Shown piece after piece: positions 1 through 12,788 of a stretch of 64,000 nucleotides of DNA. The first letter of the stretch is position 1; each line of letters opens with the position of its first letter. The translations under genes were made by a program, and so were the position numbers. Source of the DNA: Rhabditoides inermis (taxonomy: Eukaryota > Nematoda > Chromadorea > Rhabditida > Rhabditidae). The DNA is taken from NCBI GenBank assembly GCA_963966185.1, contig CAWZYM010000079.1:407501-471500 (forward strand). The letters are read 5' to 3'. The notes under the pieces are model-generated. The model made no database searches, was not told where the DNA came from, and saw only the letters and a program-made list of their open reading frames with translations.

Positions 1-790
1 TGACCGCAACAAACAAACTCGCCAGAAGCCCTTATTTGACTTTCTCTTCTTTCACGCAAATCTGGAGAGAGTGTCAATAGCGCCCTTCTCTCTTTTGATA
101 GGCGCAAATAAGGAGTGGGTGCACTTGAGCCGGCGAGAGAGAGAGAGAGATATAGAAAGAGAGAGAGATGGAGAGAGAGAAAGGGAAAGAGAGAGAGAGA
201 AAGAGAGAGAGAGAGAAAGATACACTCAAGAAGCCACACATTGACCGAATATAGCTTAAGATCTCATAAAAAGGATCACCGTGATAAAATGAGAAATCGT
301 GAGTACCATCATTTCCTTCTCCACTAGGCTCTCCTAGAAAACATAATGATTTCATATGAATATGAATATGTTTCATAGTTCACATCTAATCAATACCACG
401 CAATATAGAAATCACAATGAACAACGCGACTGGGATCAAGTGGTTTTTTCACTCCTAGCATATCTCATACTACTTGGTCCACCCATCGACCCTCGAAGTT
501 GGTGAACAGTGTTCGCCACATGTTCTCACTCTCTACTGTCCCTTATAGAGTGGCGAGACTGCGGGGCAAGAGTGAGGGAGAGAGCGATCACATACTGATA
601 TCGCATGTCCATAAGCTACAACGTCGACACGAGCTGCTTACACTCTCCTTTCGTTCTGTTGTTTGTTGTATCAGTCCTTGTTTGTTAAAATATTTCCACA
701 TTCACTATTAATAAACACATTATTATGTGATGGATTGTCAGGGGGTGAGGTGTTGAATGGTTGAATTGGTGAGTGATAGCTGCGAGACTG
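1..790. other. Spacer with GA tract, no gene seen
   Basis: No exon with convincing splice sites was found here. A purine-rich (GA)n tract runs from about 130 to 220. The rest is unremarkable mixed sequence lying downstream of the membrane-protein gene read on the minus strand. Confidence 0.5.
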
Positions 791-981
791 TCAGAGAGTT
801 CCTCGACGGACCCGGGCTCGGAGAGAGATGTGCGCGACTCGAGTGGGCGGGGCTTGGAGGGGCGGGGCTCGGACACGCCGACACTGCGATGTGGTAGGGC
901 GGAGGAGAGGAATAGTGCGTAGAAGGGACTTCGTCGATCTGGAATAAGTATATAAGAGAGAGGGAGAGGAGAGAAAGAGAA

Positions 982-1044
<63 letters not shown>

Positions 1045-2260
1045 ACCTCTTCGACAAAGAATGGCGACTGGGGCGGTTGACTGAGTTGATAATAGGCGAT
1101 CGCCAGCGTTTGAGAGTCGAGGTAAGACGGGCGGCGAGATGGCTCATCTGAAGATGGGACATCTCTCTTTCCCTCCCTCCCTCCCTCTCTCTCTCTCTCT
1201 CTCTCTCCATCTTTCTCCCCATCTCTCCTCTCTCTCCCTTTCTGTTTCCCTCTCACCTTGTGCCCTTGGAGTCGGTGGTCCGCTTTCCAGTGATATGTCC
1301 TGGGTCCAGGCGGAACCAGCGGAAAGTGGTCGAATCTGACTGCTTTTAGGGTGCGGCGGTCGCAACAGCCAGGCTGAATTTGAAACATTGAGTCCCGCCC
1401 CAATTAGCCCCGCCCACTCACCTATCCGCGCGAAGAACATTCCGAAGAACAACACAAACCACGAGAGTAGGTAGGGCAGGACGATGATAATTGAGTTGCG
1501 CAGACTGCAAGGCCACGCCCATTATAACCACGCCTCTTCCTTAAAAGAACACCTACCCCTTCTGCGTTCGCACTATGAAGTAAATAGTTTCTATAGTCGC
1601 CATGAATGTGAAGAAAAACGCCAAACATGCGCCGAATAGAAAAACAGGTCTGAAATGGAGGACATTCAACATAAAAAACGACAACATGTAAATCATAACG
1701 TCTCAAACTGTGTACCAGATTACCAAACTATTGATCACGTCAATCGATTCCATTATATATAAAGTTGTTGTTTTTGTTTATCAGCCTGATTCCGACATGT
1801 ACATACAATGGTAGCATGATGGGTTATCTGGAAGCACACACAATCCTACAGTGGGGTATTGGGGCTCCTTGGCTGGAACAGTGCGGCGCGAGTCCTGACT
1901 GTTCATGGTAGATGGGCGTGAACATCGCGAAGTGACCAGTTCCGGATGCGAGGCGTGGTAGAAGATCTTGAGAGACTGCCGCCGCCGATGGTAGGGCTCT
2001 CAGAGGGTGAGAGTGGGTTCACGCGCCCCACCGGGAGGTAGTGGAATTCGGTAGAACAATTGCCCGCGAGGGGAATCGAACTAGCGACCGTTCACTTAGC
2101 AAGCTGTGACGCTATCCACTTGGCCAACCCGGCCCCATATAAAGTACATAATTAATTTTAAAAAAAAACAGTTTCGCATACAACAAGTTCACCTGTAAGG
2201 TCGCAGTTTGTTGACGACTGCCCGCGACGCATCAGAGTCGGTGAAAATTGCGAACGACAT
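791..2260 (-). CDS. Small protein with two membrane segments, unrecognised
   Basis: I do not recognise the family. Six exons join in one frame: 2260-2193, 1649-1557, 1504-1422, 1339-1257, 1147-1047 and 938-791. The ATG lies two bases after a TTCCAG acceptor, which suits a trans-spliced start. Exon 2 encodes a hydrophobic segment (PVFLFGACLAFFFTF...) and exon 3 a second one (IIIVLPYLLSWFVLFFGMFF). The C-terminal part is short, basic and rich in Ser, Arg and Pro, and is poorly constrained. The total is about 190 residues. The phases of the first four exons agree exactly, which is the main support. The last two exons are less sure, because the intron between them is a GA/CT tract and the donor GTTGTC is weak. 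A tRNA-like repeat sits in the first intron. A membrane location is inferred from hydrophobicity only. Confidence 0.5.
1850..2140 (-). mobile_element. tRNA-derived SINE-like element
   Basis: On the minus strand, about 2136-2066 reads like a tRNA head: TGGCCAAGTGG fits an A box and AGTTCGATTCC fits a B box. No intact acceptor stem can be folded. The downstream body (about 1860-2060) is non-coding. This is the usual layout of a tRNA-derived SINE and it lies inside an intron. No second copy of this body was seen in the window. Confidence 0.45.
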
Positions 2261-2534
2261 CTCTGGAATTTCTGGAATACGGTAGTTTCAATAAGCAACC
2301 GTGCGAAATCGCCGACGTCTTGCATATACAAGGGGCTTCCAGGAGAGTAAACGTGAGACAAAAATTACAACGAAGTGCATTTGAAATATGTTATGTTTAT
2401 GTAAACGTGAAAATGGTAAATTAGGAGTGGGGACTCGTGATCGGATTGCTTCGAAGCAGTGGGCTGGCCATATCTCCTCTCTCCCCTCCCATATATGTAA
2501 TCCACAGAGGGCTTCCCGCAGATTGTGTTTAAAC

Positions 2535-2569
<35 letters not shown>

Positions 2570-2959
2570 CTACGTCACGAATCTTCTGTGTGACGGAATG
2601 AATCCCCGATTTCGTATAATTGTATATCGCCTAGATGGTAAGTCACAAAGTCAAAGAAGAAGCTCGGGAAAACTTTTTTTGCATATTCAAAACACATCCC
2701 ACAACGATTTGAAACGTCGATTTATGAAACAAATAGAATTTTTTCACATATTACACTCACACTCGGTACCCTAGACTTTTGTATATCGCTGTGAGATTTA
2801 GAACGTAGAAGTTCGCAAAAGAGGAATAAGACGATTTTTGCAGAAAAGAAGGAAACTTCGAAAAAAAATTAAAAGAGGGAAAGAAACCCTAGCACTTTGC
2901 GCGATTGAGCAGTCTGTGATTACAAAACGAGAACTAGTAAAATTTCCACGATGACGTCA

Positions 2960-3052
2960 TCACTGCTCTTTTTTCTTGTCTCGTCTTTTCTTCTTTTCCT
3001 TGCCGTCTTGCGAGGTGCGATGTGCCTCGCCCATCTCTCTGGAATAAGGGAG

Positions 3053-3089
<37 letters not shown>

Positions 3090-3596
3090 AAGGGAGGGAG
3101 GGAGAGAGAGACTGACCTATACTTGAGCAGTTTCGCCTCCAGAGCAGCTATCCTCTCGTTCAACTTCAGTTCAGTCGAGGCTGATTCCGAGATGAGTCGC
3201 GCGAGTCTGAAAAGTTTGAATGATGAGTTTAAATGATGAGAATGAAAGCACAAAACGCCTAAAATATTCATTTAGTAAACTGTTTCTCTGTCACAACTGC
3301 AGTTGCAAACGAACCAACGCTGCATTAATAAGGAAGTAGACAAAAAGTACAAAAACCAAATGTTCACTCTGAAGCCCCTCGTTCTAAAACTACTATAGAC
3401 TATAGGGATGTCAGGGGCGTTTGATGACACATATCGCTTATTGATCACTATGAATAACAGGTGAAAACTAGAAACTGCACTAAAGGAGAGAAAAGGGAAA
3501 AGGAGGAGAGAGGAGAAAAAGGAGATAGAGCATAGAGAGGGGGGGCAGAGGGGAAGAAAAAAGAGAAGGAGAGAGAAAAAGAGAGGGATAAAAGAG

Positions 3597-3639
<43 letters not shown>

Positions 3640-3774
3640 CACCTGGCCTGCAGCTGTTTCACTGTGTTACTCAGCAGCTCGGCCAATTCTTCCGGAGTTT
3701 GCGTCTCCTCGGGAGCGTTTTCGTCCAGAAGGTTGTCTTTCAGCAGAATCTCCCGACCCTAGAAGGCTCTCTCC

Positions 3775-3831
<57 letters not shown>

Positions 3832-4333
3832 TCGTTTTTCTCGGAAGAGTGTTAAGGCATTGAGAGTGTTAAGGCATCCGAGAAAATTGAGAAGCCATTG
3901 ATGACCGTTGCCCACAAGAAAAACTATAGAAAAATAAACACAGGCTCTCATCTCATCTAATCGTCACATTTTTCTCTCTACAGGGAACGGAATCGGTCTT
4001 GACTTGACATGATTGTGTTAACGATTCCTGAAGAATTTGATTTGATTCGACTTTTGGTAAATTTGCTAACACCCCGTACCTTTGCCATGAGCATCTTCCT
4101 GGCTTCCGGATACTCCCTAAGGGCGTTCCACAGGTCGTTCTTGTTCAGCACGAACAGATCCGTGTACCCCACCGACTTCACATTCGCTGTGCGACGGTTG
4201 CCGTTCTTAGAACCTAGAAGGTGGTGGGTGAGTGATAGAGATTCCATTTTGGTGTACAAGTTACATGGGTACTCATTATTAATGACAGTAAAGACATCTC
4301 GGTGAGTATCACTATAGCGTAACTAGAGAACAT

Positions 4334-4373
<40 letters not shown>

Positions 4374-5591
4374 AGAGAGACTCACCGGCTATGTTGAGAA
4401 TGGATAGTTCTCCGAATACTGCGCCCTCTTGGAGGGTGGCGAACACTTGGTGGCCATCCTCGCCCACCACTTGCAGTTTACCTGCAATCAACTCTCTCTT
4501 TCTTTCTTTCTTTCTTTCTTTCTCTCTTTCTCTCTTTCTCTCTTTCTCTCTTTCTCTCTTTCTCTCTTTCTCTCTTTCTCTCTTTCTCTCTTTCTCTCTT
4601 TCTCTCTTTCTCTCTTTCTCTCTTTCTCTCTTTCTCTCTTTCTCTCTTTCTCTCTTTCTCTCTTTCTCATCACTCGCTCTCTGCCCTTCTTGATTTTTCC
4701 TCTTCCCGTACTTCTTTTTTCAAACAATAAATTCAACTGAGTACCTTTCTTCACGATGTACATCTCCCTTCCGATGTCTCCTTTTCGACAAATAAAATCA
4801 CCCGGTGAAAAAATCTGCAAAGTACAAATAAAATGAGAAAAACAACATACTTCAATATTGAATCTAACCTGTAGTTGCAGTTTCAGCACCAACTCTGCGA
4901 GCAGTCCAGCCTCGCAATCCTAAATCGAACATGTTATAACATTAATATTTCACAACAATACTATAGTTATGTGATAAGAATTAAAATGAATTTTCACCTG
5001 AAAGATTCGCACTTTCCGCAGTGTTTCGAAGTGCACTTGCATAGCTATCTCGGCTTGTAGTTTGTCCGGAAGCACCTAGAAAAGCAAAAAAAAATTTTGA
5101 GAATAAAGAAAACCCTTTCAGAACCATGGGAAATGTTGTTTGAGTTGTTGAGAATTAGGCAAAACTATTGCCCCGAACCGGGATCGATCCGGTGACCTTA
5201 CGATCTTCAGTCGTACGCTCTCCCAACTGAGCTATCGAGGCGATGAGAGCTTCCATTGGCGTAGCAGTGAAAAACTGATCAGTCTCATCAGTTTGAAATG
5301 ATAGTGCTGCTTTCTTCTATGTAAGTCGGATTCAATTGTATGTGACTTCGCGGACCATTTTGCAAACAAACATGGGCGATAAACGCATAATTTTGCCATA
5401 CCAAACTATTCGGCAAAACGGAAGAAAATGCCGACATGAATCAATCCATCAAACCTCACCTTCAATACTTGCTGGTCGGAAAGTGACTGCTTATTTGCCC
5501 AGAGGTAATCGAACCACTTGATGACTCGAAGTTCAAGCTGTAAGACGGACCTCCCTCCCTCCCTCTCTCCCTCTCTCTCTCTCCTCTCTCC

Positions 5592-5622
<31 letters not shown>

Positions 5623-7157
5623 CTCTCTCCTACCTGCTTGGACACCTTCCGCAACTCCATATACTGCTTGATCCCGTCCATTCTGTTCTGGAACTCCGTC
5701 CTCGCCGCTGACATATTCGATATCATACTGCAAATCGATTATCGATTTCTCGATTTTTAATTATCGATTTCTCACCTGCCAACGTTACCGACGATGGTAG
5801 CGAAAATCAAAACGCCACACATCAAATCCGCGGTGACGAAAATGAACTCCATATTCTGAAATTCAATCGAAATGATATCGATTGATTCTCGGCGCTATTC
5901 TGAGAATGATTGATACCGGACAATGCATATTACATTTAAATTTGAATTTTTATACATATTTTGATAATCGATAAATAGATAAATCGATAGCTCACATAGA
6001 CAGGCGCCGGCACTTCTCCAATGGTAGTGAGTGTGAGAGTGGACCAGTAGAAACTGTAGATGTACCGGCGAGCCAGTGTGTCAGTCATGTTTCTAAATAG
6101 ACGCGGATTCGAAGAAAGAGAGAGAGAGAGAGAGAGAGAGTGAGAGAGGGGGGAGAGAGAGGGGGAGAGAGAGGGGGGAGAGAAAGAGAAGGAGGGAGAG
6201 AGAGACTCACTCTGGCATACTCTGTTTGTTGAGAGTGCCATATACCCACGTGTCGCTGTTCAACCCTGCAATAGTCATAATTATTGATTTATTATCGATC
6301 GGTCTCACCTATGAGCTCTGAAATGAGGAAGTATATGCAGGCATTCCAGTGAATGATGACGACGATGTACAGAACGACACAAAGAACACGAAACGCGTTC
6401 GGAGAAGATGACCTGAAATACAGTAATTGTTCTACTTCACATGATGTCTTCAAAGTGTGGTCAGTCTATTTGAACTACTTCGGAAATAGTTGACAAAGTG
6501 ATTTGAGGGCAGAAGCAAGTAGTTGGACGCGGTTTTGAGGCTATTTGAAGATTGTTGGAAGGCATTTCGGAGGTAGTTAGAAGAAATTTTAGGTCTAAAG
6601 ATCCTGACCACTTGGTTTTCGATCTTCCTCGCTGACAGCTCGAAATATTTTCTCCGGATGCATATTTTTTTGATGAGACGGTTCTCCGTCTTCCTCTGAT
6701 CTACCTCACACCGAACGACTAATACTTATTTAGAGAAAAGAATCACAAAGTCGTCTCGTTTCGAGGCTCCCAGTTCAGCGAACAAAAACTGTTGTGTTTT
6801 CTTCACAAATTTCACACGAATGTGTTCGCTGTGGGACCCACCTAGTCTCAGTTCGCGCCTGGAAGTCGGAGATACGGTCGTACCGGAGAAGGCGGTTCAG
6901 TCGGAAGACGCAAGGGGATGTGTACACTGAACATAGAGAGTAGAAAGTGTAGAGAGAGAAGGGGAGGGAGATAGAGAAACAAAGAGAGAGGGGAGAGAAT
7001 GAAGAGAGAGAGGGGAGAGAGGGAGAGAGAGAGAGAGAGATCTCACATGGTATCATGATGTAGTCCAGTGGAAGCAGCGACAAAATGTCGAGTCGAAATT
7101 GGGTGCTCTGGAATGATACGGTTCCTCTCCCCCTCTCCCTCCCTGTCTCTTTCTCTA

Positions 7158-7194
<37 letters not shown>

Positions 7195-9626
7195 ACACTG
7201 ATATATTTCTCCTTGATCTTGACCAGGTCTCGAACCAGCAGTCCCTGTTCCAAGTGACCGGTCCGCATCCTCGCCAATATGTCAACGATGTAGATCAGAT
7301 CGCACCTGTCATTGTCGATTGTCACTTGTCAATTGTCACCTGTCACTCACCACAGGTCCGTGCCAACCCACACCCACTTCCAGAAGCTGTCCTCCAGTTC
7401 CTAAACAAACAAGTAAACACATGTAAATGAGTCAGCCACCTCACCATAAACACAAATCGCATGAACGGAAATAGAATGTTGTACATCATTGCACATGAGA
7501 CACAGCCGATCTGGATTAAATTTGAAATTTGAAAAAAAAATCAATAACAACTTCAATACTAAAACAGACGTTTGCCACTCACCCAGTAGTAATACGGCGA
7601 CTGTGACTTGTCCAAAACACCCTCCCGCATCGTCTTGATAATTGACTTTTCTAAAGTTGCGAAATAGGATAGAAAAAGCGCGGGAACGAACTGACCTTGT
7701 CCGTGTTCGGGTGGCGGGGCGGTGCCGGATGCGTTGTTTCCGAACTTGTTCATGAACTCATTTTGTTCTGCGTATGTCGAATCGTGGACTCGGTTGTTTC
7801 TTCGGAAGAGCTGAAGAAGAAGGATCAATAACGCATAGTCTCTAACACTCTAATTTGATTTTCCGGTGCATCGTATTTTGTAATTTTGCATGTCCTCATT
7901 ATTGTTTATTCATCTCTCTTCTCGAAGTTTTTTTCATGCGGAATGGAGGCCAAATAACAGACTATCGATTAGCTTTTTCGAAGAGATTATAGCGTAGCGT
8001 GCAAAAACTAGAGATGATATGAAATCAAAACGAGCACTTTGCAAAAGGATGCAGATGTCAGCGCATTAACATCATACTATAATCTGGCGTTTTTGTTCGA
8101 TCGCATCATGGTGTACTGTTATTCGAGGATTTTCTCTGCGGATTTCTGTATAACCGACGTCAACTGAATCTGTCTCTCTTTCCGCTATCCAAATGCCACT
8201 GCTAGTCTTTTTAACACGTCGACTAAGTCCCTTTCATCCTAATAACTCGCTCCGACCGACCGACCACTTTTCATTTCACTAGAATTTCACAAGAATACGT
8301 CCAAATGACTTCCTCGAAACATCGCGCGCACGTAATCCACGTCAATAGACACACTGACGCAGACACGGTGTACGCAAGCGTGTTCGCCACTGCTTTACCC
8401 ATATAGTCTCCACTGACATTCTTGGTTGCATTTCAGAAACTACTTGATCGGCTACCAACTTCAGAACTTCAACGCTGATGATGACTCCGGGTTGGTTGGT
8501 GGTGGCTCAAACGGTCAGATGACAGGAGTCGAAACCGTTCGATCCAAATGCACACTGTCTTTGATCGAACGCGTAGTTGATACCGATGCACAGTCTCACC
8601 CTGTTGAACAGTCCGTTCTTCGTGGCGGCTCCAGGCGGGGCGGAGCCGGCGGGAGGCGGCACCGGTTCAGAGGGACCGGCTGTGCCTGAATGTTTTTTCT
8701 TCAATGTGTTTTTTTTTGGTTTTATCACTACTAAACTCATGAAGTATAGCTAGCAGCCATACCAATTGTTCACACTTAGCCAAAAAAACATACAGAGCCT
8801 CGAACTAAAACGATTCATCTAGATTGTTGTTATTATATAACACGAGTAACTGGCGAGAAAGCATTGAAGAACTGTGAAAAAACTCACCATTAGGGGCGGC
8901 AGTGCCGTTTTGTTTGGGTGGCTCCGGGTCTTTGGGGGCGGTGGCGCTAGGCGCCTCCTCGGTTTCCGGTGGCATGGGCGTCAGCTGCGCCGGCGCCTCC
9001 TTTGGAGCAGAGCCTGCAAGGAAAGGGGAATGAATGTGCTCTCATGGTTTGAAGGCAACCAGAAGAATGGAGAAAATATAAATATGAATTCGACAGCAAA
9101 GGATTTGACACCTACTTTAGCTACTGGATTGTTTCGATTCGACAGACACAAAAATATTCATTCGAAAGTTCTTTTGGTACCAAATAGCAATCAAAAACTT
9201 GACCGTTACACACCACTGAAGCCTCGCAATAAAAAACATTCGCGCGAAGCCCGACCAACCAGAAATAGCCATAACTTACACTTACTATAAGCAAATACTA
9301 ACGCGAGAAAACAAAACAAAAAAAAACAGTTATACAGTTCGAGCGCGATAATCGATAGCCAGACAAGGAGAGAAAGGTGAGCGTGTCTCCGGCGTTCTCT
9401 CTCTGCTCCTCCTCCTCTCTTGCCCCCTCCACTTCCTCCACTAAGCTCATAATGCATTCTGATAGCGTGCCAGACGCACGTTTTCCATAGTGCACGTCTT
9501 CTTCACGAGCTTGGAGTGATCTCGGAAGGGCTTCCCGAAGACGTCAGACCCACCATTGAGACGACGTCGTCTGCTCGGCGCCTGCTCCGTCGTGGAGTTT
9601 TCCGCCGACGACGACGGATTCGACAT
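2960..9626 (-). CDS. Cyclic-nucleotide-gated channel, alpha subunit
   Basis: A cation channel opened by cGMP or cAMP, used in sensory neurons; it resembles vertebrate CNGA and nematode TAX-4. The exons run from a putative first exon near 9626 to the stop at 2960. A low-complexity N-terminal region (exons 8888-9013 and 8600-8685) precedes exon 7696-7810 and S1 (7445-7510). S2 follows with [15 protein letters not shown] (7199-7305), then S3 (7047-7107), an Arg-spaced S4 [11 protein letters not shown] (6842-6926) and S5 (6309-6412). The pore helix and filter [15 protein letters not shown] lie in 5996-6092 and S6 ends [13 protein letters not shown]. The C-linker is followed by the cyclic-nucleotide-binding domain: [20 protein letters not shown], then FGELSILN and [15 protein letters not shown]-terminal leucine-zipper-like helix and a Lys-rich tail end the protein. 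Phases agree from S1 to the stop. The first exon (9480-9626) and its junction are uncertain. Confidence 0.93.
4497..4668. repeat. (TTTCTCTC)n tandem repeat
   Basis: About twenty copies of an 8-base pyrimidine unit in an intron of the channel gene. On the minus (sense) strand it is purine-rich. Frames through it give meaningless Ser/Leu/Phe or Arg/Glu/Lys repeats. Confidence 0.9.
5169..5241 (-). tRNA. tRNA-Phe (GAA)
   Basis: A 73-base cloverleaf. The acceptor stem GCCTCGA pairs with TCGGGGC, with one T-G wobble, and the discriminator is A. The D arm reads TAGCTCAGTTGGGAGAG, the anticodon loop contains GAA (ACTGAAGAT), and the T stem ACCGG/CCGGT closes the loop ATCGATC. That loop has A where the usual T starts TTCGATC. 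The gene lies inside an intron of the channel gene on the same strand. CCA is not encoded, as expected for a eukaryote. Confidence 0.92.
6458..6614. mobile_element. Putative short TIR element in intron
   Basis: The segment begins GTGGTCAGTCTATTTGAAC and ends with the reverse-oriented CTGACCAC. Its interior is built of 'aactacttcgg' and 'ttgaag' type words. The ends resemble better copies at about 15961, 23664 and 63850. It lies in the channel intron between the S4 and S5 exons. Confidence 0.35.
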
Positions 9627-9827
9627 ATTATTCCGGGTTTTGGAAGTGTGTCTGTCGAATTAGCATCAATGATGCGGCGAGAGAAGAGAGAGGGAGAGAG
9701 AGGGAGAGAGAGAGAGAGAGAGAGAGATGAGTCTCTCAAAACGGACGCGTTACCATAGCGATGCGAGGAAGATGCACACTCTCTATCTGTCTGGCTATCA
9801 CTCCCCGAAGCGGGGGTGTATATTACT

Positions 9828-9864
<37 letters not shown>

Positions 9865-9918
9865 TCTTTCTCTCTGTCGGTATCCCACCGCCCGGCTATT
9901 AGCAGTGTATAGAAATGG

Positions 9919-9957
<39 letters not shown>

Positions 9958-10200
9958 CACTCCGTAATGTGGAGAGTACAGTGTGAGATTAGGCGAGGAC
10001 ATTATGGACGGAGATGTGTGGATGAGAAGAGGAGGGGGGGGGGATGATGTGCAGAAATTAATCCCGGATGTGAAAACCAGGAAGAAATTTCATAATCGTA
10101 AATGTACGTCGGATCGTATAGAGTGATATAAGTTTTCATATACAAAAAAAAAAAATTTTTCCATCATCTTCCCTTGCCATCATCTTCCCTTGCCCCCGAG
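9627..10200. other. Upstream region of the channel gene, simple repeats
   Basis: Holds three GA/CT tracts (about 9680-9726, 9828-9864 and 9922-9955), two of opposite polarity near each other, plus a G-rich run near 10035 and a poly-A run near 10145. No exon was identified. It probably includes the 5' flank of the minus-strand channel gene. Confidence 0.4.
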
Positions 10201-10217
10201 TGGTCGGTCCCCCCAGT

Positions 10218-10499
10218 TTATTTTCCCGTCGCACCCGCCAAGCCCGGTCTACGTGGACAATTGCTGGATCAACGGTACCCGCTACATGTTCGTTGCTGGC
10301 TTTGGAATTTGAGGAATCCTCGGAGAACGGAGTTGAACCCGCCGAGTACACTTTCTACAATGGCTGTCGCGACGTCAACCTAAGCGTGAGACCAAGCACA
10401 CCACCTCTTCACGTCGGATCCCGACAAGAAGGAACCACCGACAGATACTTCACGCAAACTGAACCCTTTTGTGTTTCATTTCCGTTGTTGTATTCTTGA
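10218..10499 (+). pseudogene. Frameshifted fragment of a small protein gene
   Basis: After a CCCCCCAG acceptor, one frame reads a natural-looking stretch with VYVDNCWINGTRYMFVAGFG. It meets a stop at once, while the next frame continues from about 10305 with ENGVEPAEYTFYNGCRDVN and later TDRYFTQTEPFC before a stop at 10499. A poly(A) signal follows at 10525. The two halves differ by one base in phase, so this is either a decayed gene or a sequencing error. No family was recognised. The Cys residues would suit a secreted protein, but no signal peptide was found because the 5' end was not located. Confidence 0.35.
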
Positions 10500-10524
10500 T
10501 ATCGGCAGTAAATCAATTCAATAC

Positions 10525-10530
10525 AATAAA
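10525..10530 (+). terminator. Poly(A) signal AATAAA
   Basis: AATAAA stands 26 bases after the stop of the small frameshifted gene on the same strand, which supports a real transcript end there. Confidence 0.5.
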
Positions 10531-11119
10531 CGCTTGTTTTCGATCATTTTCATCAAAATCCAAGATTTGTGAAATTCTGACTCGTATAAGTCGGTTTCAA
10601 TTATGATATCTACGTAGATTCAATGTGAAAAAGGTTCCCCTCAATTTTACTACCCAGTTCAATTTCCGTTACGGAAAAAAACTTTATTAAAATGACATTC
10701 AGTATGAGTAGGTCAGTAGGATCGCTGAAAGTTCAACTCTTCCCACGAAATAACTACATGAAAAATAGAAAACAGTTTGGGGATCTTTTTTTGAAACGTC
10801 TTTCTCAAAAGTTTATAAGAAAATGTGCTTATCTCGGTTGACATTTTGGTTTCGCGGTCACGAGTGGTTGTTGTGAAAACTACTGTGTGAATTCGATTAT
10901 GGATTACAGTTCAGTGGATTTTCGGGAACACCACGTTTCGAATGCGTGTGACCCACAAAAAATATGCAAAATCCTTTTACAATAGATCAGTAATCCGCAT
11001 GTGAAGGTCTCTCCGCAACGACTATATAAACACTCGCAAACCTATTTCACATGTGTTTCTTGGCTAGCAATTAAATTGACACTGTGTTTTTGCAGACCTT
11101 CGTTTTTTTTCTCAACAAA
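10531..11119. other. Spacer, no gene seen
   Basis: AT-rich spacer between the frameshifted small gene and the saposin-like gene. No open frame with splice support and no clear repeat was seen. Confidence 0.4.
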
Positions 11120-11421
11120 ATGGCGCTGCCGATGATTTGCGCGATTTGCCTCGCGCTTCACATCGCCTGTAACGAACAGTGCAAGGTATTGATTGTTTAT
11201 TGATTTATTGATTATTGATTGTATAGATGTCAGCTGATCCGTGTCACTCATGCATCAACGTCACCGATTCCGCCGTCAAATACCATCCGCGTGAGTTTTT
11301 TTTTGTATTTTCTCATTTAATTATTTGTTATATGTTATTTAGGCACTTCGGAGATATTCGTTCGAATGCGTGCGAACATGCTGTGGGGAGGGGAACAGGC
11401 AGTAGATGATGCACTGGGGTA

Positions 11422-11482
<61 letters not shown>

Positions 11483-11588
11483 CAGAGGTCGTTGGCAGGA
11501 AGTCTACAAGTTGGCCAACGTTCGAACTCTTTCGGATGATGAGAAACTTTCGAGTGAGCAGATTTGCGCAGTGATCGGAAAGTGCTGA
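11120..11588 (+). CDS. Secreted saposin B-like protein
   Basis: Four exons join with exact phase: 11120-11185, 11227-11290, 11343-11418 and 11486-11588, giving about 102 residues. The start follows a TTTGCAG acceptor 24 bases upstream, consistent with trans-splicing. Residues 1-17 are hydrophobic (MALPMICAICLALHIA), a likely signal peptide. The mature part opens with PCHSCINV and closes with SSEQICAVIGKC, the spacing seen at the two ends of saposin B domains such as nematode SPP/caenopore proteins. The middle cysteine pair of a full saposin fold is absent, so only two disulfides are expected. A lipid-binding or membrane-active role would be family inference only. The third intron is almost entirely a (GA)n tract. 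Confidence 0.6.
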
Positions 11589-12788
11589 TCAGCTGATCAA
11601 TAATCTGTTATACCTAGTAACTTATTGTCAGATAAAGGTGTTCCTTACACGTGTCGTCCTCTCTCATCAGTGCGATGTTATCCTTTCTCCCTTCCTCTCT
11701 TGGTGGCAAGGTCAAGGCTGCTATGCACCTCCACCCTGCAAACTCTCACCACTCACCACGCATTGTTTTGATTGAATGATAGCCGTATCATCACTCTCCA
11801 TCGTTTCTCTCACACCTTTCGGTCAGTATCGCTCCCCAAATCGAGTGTGTTGGCTGTGTTACAGCCCCCGCAATTCTCGACCCCCTCTGAAAACCCGTTC
11901 CACCCAGTGACCACGTCATCACGAGAGAGCGCAGAGATCGCAGAGTGGGCAGAGAGAGTGGGTGATCTGGAGAGAGGCGAGAGATGCCAGCGCGAGATCG
12001 GCTACCCCTGTTGTCTCGACGTCCACTACTATTCGCCAGTCTTTTCCAGCGGCTATTCAAAAACGTTTCGGAGTGAAGTGAGTGCGGCGGTGGAAATATG
12101 GAAGGTCACCGCATCGATTTACCTCCGCCCAACTCCCTCCCTCTCTCCCTCTCTCTCCCCTCTCTCTCCCCTCCCCCCCCCCCTCATCAGACGACCTTGT
12201 ACGGTTCTCACTCACTACCGAAACTCGCGCGTTCCCCTCTCTCCTAGCGAGTCCTTGCACTTTCTCACTATTCGCTAGTGTGTCTTTCTCACACCTTTCC
12301 CCCTTTCGTACGCACTGAAATCGATACCGTATCACAAATTGTCACCCGTCTGTCGCCGATTCCGTTTGCGACAAAAGTTGACGGTCTGGTTTCCAAGTTG
12401 CTCTATTTTCATAGAACCGTTTTCGGCCATAACAATCCCGCCAGCCTCTCTTCATCCTGACAGCTCTCACAATGCGCCTCTCAAGATGTCTCTTTGCTTT
12501 GCCCCTTCTTCTCACATCATCACTGAGAGATGCCTGACCCACTTGCATTGTATGAAAACGCGCGCCGCGCCGCGCAAATACTGTTGCGTTTGCGCGAAAC
12601 GCACGTTTTTTTTCTAAACATATTGTTTTGCAGATGTTCTAGCGGGGGCTGGCGCTATCACAGCGGCCGCCAAGCCGCGAATCAGATAGATAGGTAAGAA
12701 CATGGATAAGACGATAATAATCGAAACATAAGTTAATAATGTATAGTGATGATGACGTCATACTTTGTTCAGCTCCGACGCAGCCACG
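11589..12788. other. Upstream region of the GalNAc-transferase gene
   Basis: About 1.2 kb with a pyrimidine run at 12130-12185 and no exon that could be joined in phase. A TTGTTCAG acceptor at 12763-12770 lies just before the GalNAc-transferase start. The long frames here have no recognisable protein character. Confidence 0.4.

Noticed and set aside
5527..5735. Arg/Glu-rich minus-strand frame next to the channel C-linker exon
   Set aside because: It is the exon read in the wrong frame, followed by a GA intron; the correct frame gives the conserved C-linker.
11772..12278. 168-codon frame upstream of the GalNAc-transferase
   Set aside because: No domain, contains a CT tract, overlaps equally long frames on the other strand; no evidence for coding.
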